This document shows positions 7,134-17,347 of a stretch of DNA of 64,000 nt, piece by piece. The position numbers and the translations under genes are program-made. The notes beneath the pieces were generated by a model, which saw nothing but the letters and a program-made list of their open reading frames with translations, ran no database searches and was not told the origin of the DNA. The DNA is from Chitinophaga sp. CF118. GTDB taxonomy: Bacteria; Bacteroidota; Bacteroidia; Chitinophagales; Chitinophagaceae. Where the stretch lies: assembly GCF_900112615.1 (NCBI RefSeq), contig NZ_FOMK01000002.1:983435-1047434 (forward strand). Reading direction: 5' to 3'. Each line of letters starts with the position of its first letter. Within the stretch, counting starts at the first letter, position 1.

Positions 7134-8672
7134 ATGAAATTCAGGCAAATCGCGGCAACTGTTCTAATCAGCGCGGCAACTGCAATTGCCAGCATATTTG
7201 TTTACAACAGATATCAACCCAGGCTGGCAGGCCCTTATCAAAACGGATCGGAAAACATCCCTGTTAACTATGCGAGCTATATGCCCGGCGCGGAAGTGAA
7301 AAACGCTACTCCTCCTACGGACTTTACCCTGGCAGCGAAAACAGCGACTCCAGGTGTGGTACACATCAAAACAAGGATTAATCCACGGGAAGTGAATAAC
7401 AACCTTCAAAGAAAGAGATCCGTGTTACAGGACTTTTTTGGCGATGACTTTTTCGGGGAAGAATTCCAGGGCGAAGGTGGTGGACGTAAATATTATGTTC
7501 CGGGACAAATGGCTTCCGGATCTGGTGTCCTGATCTCTGACGATGGTTACATTATCACCAACAACCACGTAGTAGACGATGCCGATGAAATAGCAGTTAC
7601 ACTCAACAATTATAAAACTTACAAAGCAAAGGTGGTTGGAACAGACCCAAATACAGATCTGGCAGTGATCAAGATTGATGCAAAGAGCCTGCCCTACCTG
7701 TTATATGGTAATTCCGACGAGGTAGAAGTGGGACAATGGGTATTGGCAGTCGGTTATCCGCTGAACCTGGAAACCACCGTTACAGCAGGTATCGTAAGTG
7801 CCAAAGCTCGTACCATCGGTATCAATAAACAAGCAAGGCGCAATGCCATCGAGTCCTTTATTCAAACCGACGCGGCCGTGAACCAGGGTAACAGTGGTGG
7901 TGCATTAATCAATACCGCCGGTGAACTGGTAGGGATTAATTCTGCTATTGCCTCTCCTACCGGTGCATATGCTGGTTACTCCTACGCCATACCGGTGAAC
8001 CTGGTAAAGAAAGTGGTGAACGACCTGATGAAGTATGGTAATGTACAGAGAGCTTATCTCGGCATCCTGTACCAGGACCCCAGCTCAATTCCTGAAGAAA
8101 GATGGGAAGAAGCAGGTATCAGAAGAGATATTAATGGTGTAGTGGTGAATGGCGTAACAGAATCCGGCGCGGCAGCAGCTGCGGGAATCCGTAAAGGAGA
8201 TGTAATTACCGGAATCAACGGGATTGTGACTCCTTCTATTCCACAGATGACAGAACAGATTGCCCGTTACAAACCAGGTGATAAAATCAGCATCAACTAC
8301 CTGCGCGACGAAAAAGAATATACTACCAACACTGTATTGAAAAATGCAGATGGTAATACAGATATCGTTAAGAGCACCGTACTGGATGCTTTGGGCGCAG
8401 ACCTTTCCTCACTGGATAAAGGCAATGCGGCCAAACTGGGAATTCGTGGAGGTGTATATGTAGAGAATATCAGCAGTGGTATCCTGAAAAAACAGACTTC
8501 AATGAAACCTTCATTTATCATCCTGAAAGCCGGTGGAGAAACCGTTGCTTCCCTGGAAGATCTGAAGCGTGTACTGGCAAAACAAAAGAAAGTACAACTG
8601 GAAGGAGTTTATCCTCAATTGAACGGGGTCTATTACTATAATATAGACCTTGCCAATGGTGAAACCTTCTGA
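7134..8672 (+). CDS. HtrA/Do-like periplasmic serine protease
   Basis: A 512-residue S1C protease that degrades or refolds damaged envelope proteins. It has an N-terminal membrane anchor or signal segment (residues about 5-25). The trypsin-like domain carries the catalytic triad: His in ITNNHVVDDAD, Asp in NTDLAVIKID and Ser in NQGNSGGAL. One clear PDZ domain follows around residues 300-395 (ending IARYKPGDKISINYLR), and a second, weaker PDZ occupies the C-terminus (LGIRGGVYVENISSG). Length and order fit the DegP/DegQ family. It is transcribed alone, with a strong hairpin after it. Calling it degP or degQ specifically is not justified. Confidence 0.95.
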   Translation: MKFRQIAATVLISAATAIASIFVYNRYQPRLAGPYQNGSENIPVNYASYMPGAEVKNATPPTDFTLAAKTATPGVVHIKTRINPREVNNNLQRKRSVLQDFFGDDFFGEEFQGEGGGRKYYVPGQMASGSGVLISDDGYIITNNHVVDDADEIAVTLNNYKTYKAKVVGTDPNTDLAVIKIDAKSLPYLLYGNSDEVEVGQWVLAVGYPLNLETTVTAGIVSAKARTIGINKQARRNAIESFIQTDAAVNQGNSGGALINTAGELVGINSAIASPTGAYAGYSYAIPVNLVKKVVNDLMKYGNVQRAYLGILYQDPSSIPEERWEEAGIRRDINGVVVNGVTESGAAAAAGIRKGDVITGINGIVTPSIPQMTEQIARYKPGDKISINYLRDEKEYTTNTVLKNADGNTDIVKSTVLDALGADLSSLDKGNAAKLGIRGGVYVENISSGILKKQTSMKPSFIILKAGGETVASLEDLKRVLAKQKKVQLEGVYPQLNGVYYYNIDLANGETF

Positions 8673-8727
8673 TAAATAGTCTAAGGGTTTGACTTAAATG
8701 CTTCAGTAAAGGCTTTTAGTAAGATCA

Positions 8728-8780
8728 AAGATATAAACAACAAGGTCCGGCAATACGCCGGACCTTGTTGTTTATATCTT
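8728..8780 (+). terminator. 24-bp perfect hairpin after htrA
   Basis: Bases 8728-8751 are the exact complement of 8757-8780 with a five-base loop. The stem includes CAAGGTCCGGC/GCCGGACCTTG. There is no T-run directly after it, so termination is likely but an RNA-stability or REP-like role is possible. Confidence 0.6.
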
Positions 8781-8829
8781 AAAGCGAAAGTCATCAGCAA
8801 GGATTTATCGCTTGAAAAAAGAGAGTGTT

Positions 8830-8862
8830 GCCGGACTTTGTTGTTTATATCTTAAAACGAAG
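8830..8862. repeat. Second copy of the right arm of the htrA hairpin
   Basis: GCCGGACTTTGTTGTTTATATCTTAAAACGAAG repeats the right arm and following bases of the preceding hairpin with one change in the stem and one after it. Only the right arm is duplicated, so it could compete for pairing with the left arm at 8728-8751. Confidence 0.6.
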
Positions 8863-8909
8863 GAGATCAAAAGTTTAAATAAAGTATCGGGGGTATAAGT
8901 TACCTGAAT

Positions 8910-8944
8910 AAGAAAAGCCTGTATTTTAAGTACAGGCTTTTCTT
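8910..8944. terminator. Bidirectional terminator of the LytTR operon
   Basis: AAGAAAAGCCTGTA (8910-8923) pairs exactly with TACAGGCTTTTCTT (8931-8944), with A- and T-rich outer arms in both directions. It directly abuts the stop codon of the response regulator gene. Confidence 0.75.
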
Positions 8945-9706
8945 TTATAAGTTGATCACACCTTTCAGTTGTGCGAAGAATTCATCTTTTTTCCTGGATG
9001 ATATCGGGATATTCTTCTGATCGCTCATCACTACCGCAGTACCCAATCCCTTGATAATCTTAACGATGTGGTGAATATTGATCAGGAATGATTTGTGTAC
9101 CCTGTAAAAACCCTTGTCTGACAACATTTCCTCATACTCTTTCAGAGACTTGGATATAAGATGTGAAACATTGTTGATCAGCTGTATTTTGGTATAACTG
9201 TCAAAAGCCTCACAGTAAATGATATCTTTCAGATCAATTACATTATATCCATCGTTTACAGGTATTACTATCTTGGAGAAAGCATTATCATTATTCTTTA
9301 CGTAGTCTTTTAGGATAGATGCCAGTTCATTCAGTCTTCCCTTTTTACTCTTCTTCACCTTTTCCAAAGCATCTTCTACCTCACTAACCTTGATGGGTTT
9401 GAGCAGATAGTCAAGCGCGGCAAATTTAATTGCCTGTAAGGCGTATTCCTGGAAGGCAGTAATGAAGATAACTTCGAAGTTTAGCACAGGAAACATTTCC
9501 AATAACTGGAATCCATTATGTGGCGGCATCTCAATATCCAGAAATAGTACGTCTATCTGGGTATTTTTCAGCATTTCCGCCGCTTCCTGAATATTCTGCG
9601 CCTCCCCTGCTACTGTAACATCCTTACAGTAATTTTCAAGAATATTTCGCAAAATGTGGATGTTGCGAACTTCATCATCTACGATCGCAGCTTTTATATT
9701 ACTCAT
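8945..9706 (-). CDS. LytTR-family response regulator
   Basis: A 253-residue regulator. Residues 1-125 form a receiver domain: acidic pair VDDEV near the N-terminus, phospho-acceptor Asp in VLFLDIEMP, and the conserved Lys in LLKPIKVSE. Residues about 150-250 form a LytTR DNA-binding domain, with IIYCEAFDSYTKIQL and the FYRVHKSFLINIHHI signature. Its start overlaps the end of the sensor kinase gene by four bases, so the pair is translationally coupled and is almost certainly a cognate two-component system. Target promoters cannot be told from this window. Confidence 0.93.
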   Translation of the reverse strand: MSNIKAAIVDDEVRNIHILRNILENYCKDVTVAGEAQNIQEAAEMLKNTQIDVLFLDIEMPPHNGFQLLEMFPVLNFEVIFITAFQEYALQAIKFAALDYLLKPIKVSEVEDALEKVKKSKKGRLNELASILKDYVKNNDNAFSKIVIPVNDGYNVIDLKDIIYCEAFDSYTKIQLINNVSHLISKSLKEYEEMLSDKGFYRVHKSFLINIHHIVKIIKGLGTAVVMSDQKNIPISSRKKDEFFAQLKGVINL

Positions 9707-12636
9707 AACATCTTAACAATGGGAATCAGAATTTCAACCAGAGTACCCTCCTTATTGCCGAAACCGAACTTAAATTTATCAATAATTTCTAACTTTCCAA
9801 TATTTCCATTAAAAGATTTTATAATCTGCAACCGTTCGCGGATCACGCTCAAAGCTGTTGATTCGTGTTTGATCAGCCTGCTACTTTTAATATTATTAGC
9901 ACGCTCCCATCCTATTCCATCATCATCCACAGAACAATACAGCATATCGTTCTTCAGTATCAGCTTCACTTCCAGCCGGCCATGACCATTTTTTGGAGCC
10001 AACCCATGTTTGATCGCATTCTCCACAATCGGCTGTATGATCATAGGCGGAATATAGATAGTATAATCTTTTAATTCGTCGTCCAGGATAAACTGATAGG
10101 TGAAAACATCTGCAAAACGGATCTTTTCCAGCTCAATATACCGGGTCAGGAAAGCAATCTCCTCCTCCAGTGAGAGGAAGGACTTACGCGAATTATTCAG
10201 CATCTGGCGCATAAGGGTGGCAAAATCTGCCAGGAAATTGAGCGCCTGCTTCTCTTCCTTCTCCATAATCAGGTGTTGCACCGAATTAAGGGAATTAAAG
10301 ATGAAGTGAGGATTCATCTGGTTGGTAAGGGCTTTCGCCTCCAGTTCTGCAATACGGCGATTATATTCAGTTTTACGCTTTTCCCCTTGTTTTATACGCC
10401 GTACTATATACCGTAAAACGAAGAACACCAATGATACTGAGAGTAAGATCAGGATACCGCGGGCCCACCATTCCTGGTACCAGCGGGGCAATATTGTAAC
10501 CGTAATAGCTATCGGTTTGCTCCAGTCACTCTTGTATTTCCTTGCTCTGACCTGTAATTTGTACGTTTCCGGCTGCAGGTTTGGGAAAGGCACAATGTTG
10601 GTCATAGTGGTGATCCAACCGCTGGAGGTATCGCTGGAAAAGTTATACTGGTATTCTACCAGCTCAGGCAGATCGTAGGCGATAGCGCCGAATTCCACTT
10701 CAAGAGAAGCTTTGCGCTGGTAAAGATGCACAAAGTAGTCTTTATCCGGGCGGAAGGTACTATCCCCATACTTTACACTATTAAGGTAGATTACCGGAGG
10801 AATGGTATCTACCGGCATGTTCCTGTCGCTAAAATAACTCAGCCCGTTGGAGGTAGCTATATACAGCATGCCCTGCTCATAATATACCCCTCTTGTATCA
10901 TCACTCATCAACCCATCATTGGAAGTGATATTACGGATCAGCTTTTTTGTGTTGACATCTATTACAGATACACCTTTGTTGGTAGCCACATATAACCTGC
11001 CCACTCCATCATAGTATAACTGCTGACAAATATCGCTCACCAGGGTATCTGCCGTGCTGAGATGTTTAATCACCTGGTTATCCTTCAGCACATAAATACC
11101 CTGATCACTGGTTCCTATCCAAAGATTACCATTGATCCATTTAAGGTCTTTAATGCTTTGGTGTAATGCTATATCTGTTCCTGGTATAACCAGTTGTCTC
11201 ATGCTATCGGTACCATAAAGCAGCCCCGCATTTGTACCAATATAATAAGCAGAATCATTAATACTTGTTATAGAAGTAACCAGTGCATCCGGAAGCCGGG
11301 TACTGTATTCTTCTGTAATTAAGTGATCTTTTGATACTACCCTTATCTTTCCGTTGGTACCAATGTCTACATCCTTTAATGTTTTGATAGCTTTTAACAG
11401 GGTAACCTTATGATGCAGGGTATTAAAAGTAAACAGGCCATTATCAGCCCCTATCAGCATCTCATTATTTTTGTAAGGCAGGATACTAAGAATGCTGTTA
11501 CGGCCACTGGTACTATCCAGATTGAACTGCCGTACCACATTATTGCTGTCTATCGTATTCAGCATTCCTCCATTTTGCCCTACGAGCAGGGTACCACTCT
11601 TAGGATCTTTATAAATACTGAAAATGGAGTGAGAGTAAAGACCGTTGGTATTATCGAGGTAGTTAAAATAAAAGTCTTTGTAGGGGATATTATATACTCC
11701 GTCTCCGAAGGTAGTGATCCAGATATTGCCATCCCTGTCTTTAAGCAAAGAAGTGATGTAGTGGTTATCCAGGAGGCGGGTGAGTTTGCGTTCACCTTTA
11801 AAGAAGTCTTTCAGGTAATATAATGCTCTTGGAGTACCTATCCAGAGGTTATTATTATCCAGGCAGATATTACTGATCTCGTCGTGAATTCCCCAATCGG
11901 CACCATTAAAGAAGCAGATGACATCTTTAACATGATAAGAGTATAAAGAATTTTTTATGATGATAACCGGGCTTTTGTACACGCGGGAAACGAACTCAGT
12001 ATCATCCAGCGGAAATGGATTTACCGGTAAAATCTTTTGATCAGAGTTATTGGGATCTTTTAGTGTGCTGAGGTTAAAGTAAGATTGTAGGGGTGTAAAA
12101 ATAGCATCGTTCCGGAGGAAATAGAAGAGATCTGTTTTGAGTGCACCCAGTTTATCATATTTGGTTTCCTTGTCATTATACTGGACAATGTGATTATCAG
12201 TATTCAGGAACCAGATGTAACGCGCACGGTCTTCAAACATGTACTGCATGTACTGGCCACGGGGATCCAGTGCCAGCGTAGAATCATTAGTGCCTTTATG
12301 AATAATGTATTTGCTGTAAAAACTGGGAAGACCGTTAAGAGTGGTGAACCAGACTCTCCCTTTAGAATCTGAATGTAATTTTACAACATCGTTGTCGGTG
12401 AGGCCATCTTTTTTAGAGTAATTGCGAAAGCCTTTCCCATCAAATTTACTTACGCCGGTGGGAGTAGAAAACCAGATAAATCCTTCTTTATCCTGTACAG
12501 CGGAGTATACTGTAGCATTGGCAAGACCGTCCTTTACATTATAATTGCGAATCAGCAACCCCTGAGCTACGACGTTGCTAACGGAGCAGGCAACTAATAT
12601 CCACCATAAAAATATGTAACGGGCTCCAAGCATCAT
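9703..12636 (-). CDS. Sensor histidine kinase with beta-propeller input domain
   Basis: A 977-residue membrane sensor. After an N-terminal signal segment, repeated motifs such as DKEGFIWFSTPTGVSKFDG, DSKGRVWFTTLNGL and DRDGNIWITTFGDGV mark a Reg_prop two-bladed periplasmic propeller region (about residues 25-660). A Y_Y_Y domain (about 670-740) and one membrane segment (about 750-770) follow. The cytoplasmic kinase is of the LytS/YehU type: NQMNPHFIFNSLNSVQH holds the phospho-His, and VENAIKHGL and DDDGIGW are the N and G boxes. Unlike Bacteroides hybrid systems it lacks a receiver and AraC domain and instead works with the overlapping LytTR gene. The ligand is unknown, often glycan-related in this family. 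Confidence 0.93.
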   Translation of the reverse strand: MMLGARYIFLWWILVACSVSNVVAQGLLIRNYNVKDGLANATVYSAVQDKEGFIWFSTPTGVSKFDGKGFRNYSKKDGLTDNDVVKLHSDSKGRVWFTTLNGLPSFYSKYIIHKGTNDSTLALDPRGQYMQYMFEDRARYIWFLNTDNHIVQYNDKETKYDKLGALKTDLFYFLRNDAIFTPLQSYFNLSTLKDPNNSDQKILPVNPFPLDDTEFVSRVYKSPVIIIKNSLYSYHVKDVICFFNGADWGIHDEISNICLDNNNLWIGTPRALYYLKDFFKGERKLTRLLDNHYITSLLKDRDGNIWITTFGDGVYNIPYKDFYFNYLDNTNGLYSHSIFSIYKDPKSGTLLVGQNGGMLNTIDSNNVVRQFNLDSTSGRNSILSILPYKNNEMLIGADNGLFTFNTLHHKVTLLKAIKTLKDVDIGTNGKIRVVSKDHLITEEYSTRLPDALVTSITSINDSAYYIGTNAGLLYGTDSMRQLVIPGTDIALHQSIKDLKWINGNLWIGTSDQGIYVLKDNQVIKHLSTADTLVSDICQQLYYDGVGRLYVATNKGVSVIDVNTKKLIRNITSNDGLMSDDTRGVYYEQGMLYIATSNGLSYFSDRNMPVDTIPPVIYLNSVKYGDSTFRPDKDYFVHLYQRKASLEVEFGAIAYDLPELVEYQYNFSSDTSSGWITTMTNIVPFPNLQPETYKLQVRARKYKSDWSKPIAITVTILPRWYQEWWARGILILLSVSLVFFVLRYIVRRIKQGEKRKTEYNRRIAELEAKALTNQMNPHFIFNSLNSVQHLIMEKEEKQALNFLADFATLMRQMLNNSRKSFLSLEEEIAFLTRYIELEKIRFADVFTYQFILDDELKDYTIYIPPMIIQPIVENAIKHGLAPKNGHGRLEVKLILKNDMLYCSVDDDGIGWERANNIKSSRLIKHESTALSVIRERLQIIKSFNGNIGKLEIIDKFKFGFGNKEGTLVEILIPIVKML

Positions 12637-12742
12637 CTATAAAGATAGGATTTTGTGCTTTGTTAACTTAAATTAAGTAAATCAACATTAACAATTGATT
12701 GTTAAGATCATTATTGATCAGGGAGCGCTGACAAACAAAAAA

Positions 12743-12821
12743 GAACTGCCCGAAAAGTTTGTTCGTTGCTATAGCTGATATGCTATAATACAACATTTTT
12801 TACACACTTTAAGGGCAGTTC
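12743..12821. terminator. Branched hairpin downstream of proS
   Basis: GAACTGCCC (12743-12751) pairs with GGGCAGTTC (12813-12821), enclosing a second small stem TATAGC/GCTATA at 12770-12787. It lies just past the proS stop codon on the minus strand and ahead of the kinase gene's upstream region. Confidence 0.45.
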
Positions 12822-12830
12822 ACTGATATC

Positions 12831-14306
12831 TTAATATGCCCTGGCAAATAATACCCGTTGTACTGAAGGTTTCCCTGTCAATATACAAGTACCATCTTCC
12901 TGCGGATTATTCAGAGGAATACAGCGGATAGTAGCCTTTGTACGTTCTTTGATCTGATCTTCCGTTTCAGCGGTTCCATCCCAGTGAGCAGAAATGAATC
13001 CACCTTTTTCATCGAGCAAACGTTCAAATTCTTCAAATGTATCTGCACGGGTGATGTGAGAATCACGATAAGTCTGCGCTTTATCAAACATCTGCTGCTG
13101 GATTTCTTCCAGTAAACCACTGATCTGTGTAGCCAGTCCGTCTAACGACAAACTTGTTTTCACCTTTGTATCGCGGCGGGCAACTTCAGCTACATTATTT
13201 TCCAGATCTCTTGCACCAATAGCAATACGTACGGGCACACCCTTCATTTCATATTCCGCAAATTTCCAACCCGGACGCTGGTTATCAGAATCATCGTATT
13301 TAACACGGATGCCAGCTTTTTTCAGGTCGGCAATAATTGCATGTACTTTTTCGTCTATTTTAACTTTCTGATCATCTCCTTTATAAATAGGAACGATTAC
13401 TACCTGTAAAGGAGCAATACGTGGAGGCAGGATCAAACCGTCATCATCACTGTGGGTCATTACCAGTGCTCCCACCAGGCGGGTAGATACACCCCAGGAA
13501 GTAGCCCATACGTAATCCAGGGTATTCTCTTTATTGGAGAATTTCACATCGAAAGCTTTAGCAAAGTTTTGTCCCAGGAAATGGGAAGTACCTGCCTGCA
13601 AAGCCTTACCATCCTGCATCAGTGCTTCGATACAATAAGTTTCCACTGCACCAGCAAAACGTTCCGAAGGAGATTTTACACCTCTGATAACAGGCATAGC
13701 CATATAGTTCTCAGCAAAGTCCGCATAAATTTCCAGCATCAGTTCAGCTTCTGCAATTGCTTCAGCTGAGGTAGCATGAGCGGTATGCCCTTCCTGCCAG
13801 AGGAATTCTGCAGTACGCAGGAACAGACGGGTACGCATTTCCCAGCGCACTACATTCGCCCACTGGTTAATCAGCAGCGGCAGGTCGCGGTAAGACTTAA
13901 TCCAGTCCTTATATGTATTCCAGATAATTGTTTCTGATGTAGGGCGAACGATCAGTTCTTCTTCCAGTTTAGCTTCGGGATCTACGACCACGCCACCGGT
14001 TTCAGGATCGTTTTTCAGGCGGTAATGCGTTACAACGGCACATTCCTTTGCAAAACCTTCCACATGGGCAGCTTCTTTACTCAAAAAGCTTTTGGGGATG
14101 AAGAGGGGGAAGTAGGCGTTCTCATGACCAGTGTCCTTGAATTTCCTGTCAAGAACATCTCTCATACCCTCCCAAAGGGCATAACCGTATGGTTTGATTA
14201 CCATACAACCTCTAACAGCAGAATAATCTGCCAAACTACCCTTTAAAACTAAGTCATTATACCATTTTGAATAGTCTTCAGACCGGGCCGTAATCTCTTT
14301 ACTCAT
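12831..14306 (-). CDS. proS: Prolyl-tRNA synthetase
   Basis: A 491-residue class II aminoacyl-tRNA synthetase that charges tRNA-Pro in the cytoplasm. It is of the shorter archaeal/eukaryotic-like type, without the bacterial editing insertion of about 180 residues. Motif 2 and neighbouring signatures are clear: [41 protein letters not shown] and [15 protein letters not shown]. The C-terminal anticodon-binding domain starts near [14 protein letters not shown]. It ends with RAY, the terminal Tyr typical of this subclass. Transcribed alone, with about 240 noncoding bases before it. Confidence 0.97.
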   Translation of the reverse strand: MSKEITARSEDYSKWYNDLVLKGSLADYSAVRGCMVIKPYGYALWEGMRDVLDRKFKDTGHENAYFPLFIPKSFLSKEAAHVEGFAKECAVVTHYRLKNDPETGGVVVDPEAKLEEELIVRPTSETIIWNTYKDWIKSYRDLPLLINQWANVVRWEMRTRLFLRTAEFLWQEGHTAHATSAEAIAEAELMLEIYADFAENYMAMPVIRGVKSPSERFAGAVETYCIEALMQDGKALQAGTSHFLGQNFAKAFDVKFSNKENTLDYVWATSWGVSTRLVGALVMTHSDDDGLILPPRIAPLQVVIVPIYKGDDQKVKIDEKVHAIIADLKKAGIRVKYDDSDNQRPGWKFAEYEMKGVPVRIAIGARDLENNVAEVARRDTKVKTSLSLDGLATQISGLLEEIQQQMFDKAQTYRDSHITRADTFEEFERLLDEKGGFISAHWDGTAETEDQIKERTKATIRCIPLNNPQEDGTCILTGKPSVQRVLFARAY

Positions 14307-14547
14307 TGTTATTATTACTAAGTTATTGCAACTAAATACCTGAAGTAAGCCAACTCAACATTGGCCTAATATTTGCATTAAACATATTACCAAAAGGTAA
14401 AATGCCACAAACCTACATGAAAATCAGAAACGTACAAATTCTTTGCTGAAATATTATAAGTGGTCACGTATTATTGTAGCATTTATCCTTTCTTTACGTT
14501 AAAATACTGTAAATTTACTATAGAAATCAGGCTAAAAATTCCTTAAA

Positions 14548-15564
14548 ATGAAATCAGCTCCTTACCTTGCCGCGTTAACGCTGCTTATCCTAAGCAGTTG
14601 TTCCTCAGCATATAAAACCACGCAAACTCCGGATGATGTTTATTATTCTCCGAGAGTTCAGCACACTTATGCTTCAGATAACAATAATCAGAAGAACGAC
14701 AACGTTTCCTCATCAGATGCAGATAATCAGGGAGACGGATCATACGTAACTTATGATGATGAAGATCAGGGTGATTATTCACGCCGCATAAACCGCTTCA
14801 ATAACAGTGGTTATAGCGGAAGTTATTATAACGACGGATACTACGGTTCTCCTAACGTATACTCAGGTATGTATGCAAGTCCATACTACAGTTCCTTTGG
14901 TTACGGTTACGGATATCCTGCCTACAGCAGTTTCTGGGGTCCATCTCTTAGCATTGGCTTAGGGTTTGGCTATGGTTACAGCTCATGGGGCTACAGTTCA
15001 TGGGGTTACAACCCGTGGTACTATGGTTATAGTCCAATCTACTATGGCGGTTACTACGGTGGCGGCTATTATGGCGGAGGCGGTTATTATGGGCATGGCG
15101 GAGGCTATGGTTATGGTTACCCTTTAAGAGGCCGTCGTACACGTGATGCTTATGGTTCCAACACCGGAGGTTCTTCAGGTGGCCGTATTGGTGGCAGCTC
15201 CGGCAGTTACAATCCTGGAGGTCGTGTTGGTTCATCCGATTATCGTCCATCCAGAGTTTCTTCTGGTAATACTGATAACAGCGGAGGTCGTGTAGGCAGC
15301 GGTTCTAACGGTTCTTATCAGCCTTCTAACGGTACTTATCAGCCAAGGCGTGTTTTCACTCCGTCATCCAGCGAAAGACCATCTAACGTTGGCGGACGTA
15401 CAAGTGAAGCTCCTTCAAGAGTATATCAGCCTCAATCTCAGCCTCAGCGTAGCTATCAGCCTTCTTACACACCTAGCAGAAGCTCTGGTGGTGGTGGCGG
15501 TGGTTCATATGGTGGCGGCGGAGGTGGCGGAAGCCGTTCCGGTGGAAGCAGAGGCCGCAACTAA
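14548..15564 (+). CDS. Gly/Tyr/Ser-rich surface lipoprotein
   Basis: A 338-residue protein of unknown function. It has a lipoprotein signal, LLILSSCSS, with Cys18 as the lipidation site. Residues about 85-200 are dominated by Tyr, Gly and Ser (repeats such as GYGYGYP, YSSWGY, YYGGGYYGGGGYYG). The last part is Arg/Ser/Gly-rich and low in complexity, ending in poly-Gly runs and a basic GSRGRN tail. This suggests an exported, flexible, possibly fibrous or adhesive outer-membrane protein. No catalytic motif is visible. It is followed by a good terminator. Confidence 0.8.
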   Translation: MKSAPYLAALTLLILSSCSSAYKTTQTPDDVYYSPRVQHTYASDNNNQKNDNVSSSDADNQGDGSYVTYDDEDQGDYSRRINRFNNSGYSGSYYNDGYYGSPNVYSGMYASPYYSSFGYGYGYPAYSSFWGPSLSIGLGFGYGYSSWGYSSWGYNPWYYGYSPIYYGGYYGGGYYGGGGYYGHGGGYGYGYPLRGRRTRDAYGSNTGGSSGGRIGGSSGSYNPGGRVGSSDYRPSRVSSGNTDNSGGRVGSGSNGSYQPSNGTYQPRRVFTPSSSERPSNVGGRTSEAPSRVYQPQSQPQRSYQPSYTPSRSSGGGGGGSYGGGGGGGSRSGGSRGRN

Positions 15565-15602
15565 CTACTAATTTGATCTGATCATTGATATTCTTAAAAC
15601 TG

Positions 15603-15630
15603 TACCCTGGTCATGGCCAGGGTATTTTTT
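15603..15630 (+). terminator. Intrinsic terminator after the lipoprotein gene
   Basis: TACCCTGG (15603-15610) pairs with CCAGGGTA (15617-15624), followed by a T-run. Confidence 0.85.
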
Positions 15631-15648
15631 GACCCTTAATTCTACCAT

Positions 15649-17214
15649 ATGTTAAAGAAAATGGTATTAGCCATTACTATGACCGGAGCCTGCTATGCCC
15701 TCCGTGCACAAAATATTGATGATGCGCTACGATACAGCAGCAGTATTCCGGCAGGTACCGCACGCGCCCAGGCCGTTGGTGGTGCACTGGGCTCCCTTGG
15801 AGGAGAAGTATCTTCTATCTACGTAAACCCGGCCAGTACAGGGTTCTTCAGAACAAGCGATTTCTCCTTTACTTTGGGTTTCCAGGAAGCCAGCAGTAAA
15901 GGTACTTACCTGGGTAAGACCGGAACAGATAATAAAGGCAACCTGAATATCACCAATGCCACATTAATCTTTGGCGGCAAAAGGAAAATACCTGGAAGCA
16001 AATGGGAGAACTTCAGCTTCGGGCTGGGTATCAACCGTACCAATAACTACAATAACAGAGTATACTATTCAGGAAATAGTGTCAACTCTTCCCAGTCTGT
16101 AAACTATTACCTTGATGCGCAGGCGAATGTTACTGATCCTACCTCACAACTGGGAGGTAATCAGACAATCGGCTCCCTGGCACATAGTGCTGCACTGGCC
16201 TGGCAGACTTTCCTGATTAGTGATACAACCATTAATAATCAACTGATCTTTTATTCTGCGGCAGAATCTGTAAACAATACCATTAACGTAAAGCAGGAAA
16301 GTATGCAAACCACAGGTGGTTCTGCTAATGAGCTCTCCTTCGATTTTGGTACCAACTACAATAATACCTTGTATCTTGGAGGTAGTGTAGGCGTGCCTGT
16401 AACTCATTATACCCGTGATAAAACATGGAAAGAAACCAATATCAATACAGATAATACTAATCTGAACACTTTCTCCGTAACAGAACATCTGACTACAGAT
16501 GGTACGGGTATAAATGTAAAGTTGGGTGCAATTGTTAAGCCTGTACGGCCGTTAAGCCTGGGTGTTACACTCCACTCTCCTTCCTGGATCTGGCTTACAG
16601 ATACCTACCGTACGGATATGACCACAATTACTAAATCAAATGGACAGAGGAGCTTCTCCTCCGTAGATACTAACAATGGAGATGCGGATGAATCCAAATA
16701 CATGGTGAGAACTCCATGGAAAGGAATTGTTAGTGCCACTTACCTGTTCAGTCCATCTGCAGACACTCGTAGGCCCACAGGCTTCCTGACTTTCGACTAC
16801 GAATATGTTGATTACGCTTCTATGAAAATGCGTTTCAATAACGATCCTTCTTACGATAAAGAAGATGGTGATTTACGTAATTCAGCTATTAAAAGCACTT
16901 ATCAGGCAGCTTCCAATATCCGCATAGGTGGAGAACTGAAACTGCATGTTATTGCCCTAAGACTGGGTTACGCTCTGTATGGCAATCCTTACAAAAGCAG
17001 TGATATGGATGCTACCCGCCATTATTATACCGGTGGCATCGGTTACCGTAACAAAGGTTTTTATGTTGACTTAGGTGTGGTAATAGGCGATAGCAAACGT
17101 CAGGAACAACCTTATGTAACACCAACCAATGCCCAGGGTTACATAAGTTCTGGTATTGCACAAATCAAAGGTAATACAACGAACGTACTAGCCACCTGCG
17201 GCTGGAAATTCTAA
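15649..17214 (+). CDS. Outer-membrane porin of the FadL/OMPP1 type
   Basis: A 521-residue outer-membrane beta-barrel. It begins with a signal peptide ending in ALRAQ, followed by NIDDALRYSSSIPAGTARAQAVGGALGSLGGEVSSIYVNPAS, the N-terminal hatch signature of Bacteroidetes OMPP1/FadL-like proteins. Alternating aromatic and polar strands run to the end, which finishes in GWKF with a C-terminal Phe, as expected for barrel assembly. Members take up long-chain fatty acids or other hydrophobic compounds; the substrate is not known here. Transcribed alone between two terminators. Confidence 0.85.
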   Translation: MLKKMVLAITMTGACYALRAQNIDDALRYSSSIPAGTARAQAVGGALGSLGGEVSSIYVNPASTGFFRTSDFSFTLGFQEASSKGTYLGKTGTDNKGNLNITNATLIFGGKRKIPGSKWENFSFGLGINRTNNYNNRVYYSGNSVNSSQSVNYYLDAQANVTDPTSQLGGNQTIGSLAHSAALAWQTFLISDTTINNQLIFYSAAESVNNTINVKQESMQTTGGSANELSFDFGTNYNNTLYLGGSVGVPVTHYTRDKTWKETNINTDNTNLNTFSVTEHLTTDGTGINVKLGAIVKPVRPLSLGVTLHSPSWIWLTDTYRTDMTTITKSNGQRSFSSVDTNNGDADESKYMVRTPWKGIVSATYLFSPSADTRRPTGFLTFDYEYVDYASMKMRFNNDPSYDKEDGDLRNSAIKSTYQAASNIRIGGELKLHVIALRLGYALYGNPYKSSDMDATRHYYTGGIGYRNKGFYVDLGVVIGDSKRQEQPYVTPTNAQGYISSGIAQIKGNTTNVLATCGWKF

Positions 17215-17236
17215 AAAGATATAGATTTAAGTACAG

Positions 17237-17262
17237 GGGCTCCGGTTGGAGCCCTTTTTTTT
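17237..17262 (+). terminator. Intrinsic terminator after the porin gene
   Basis: GGGCTCC (17237-17243) pairs with GGAGCCC (17248-17254), followed by eight T residues. Confidence 0.9.
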
Positions 17263-17347
17263 GCCTTTTACTCCCATATACATTGGATATTAATCCGGTT
17301 ATTTTTAATTACTTTTACAATGTTATATATATAATTTATCTCCATCT

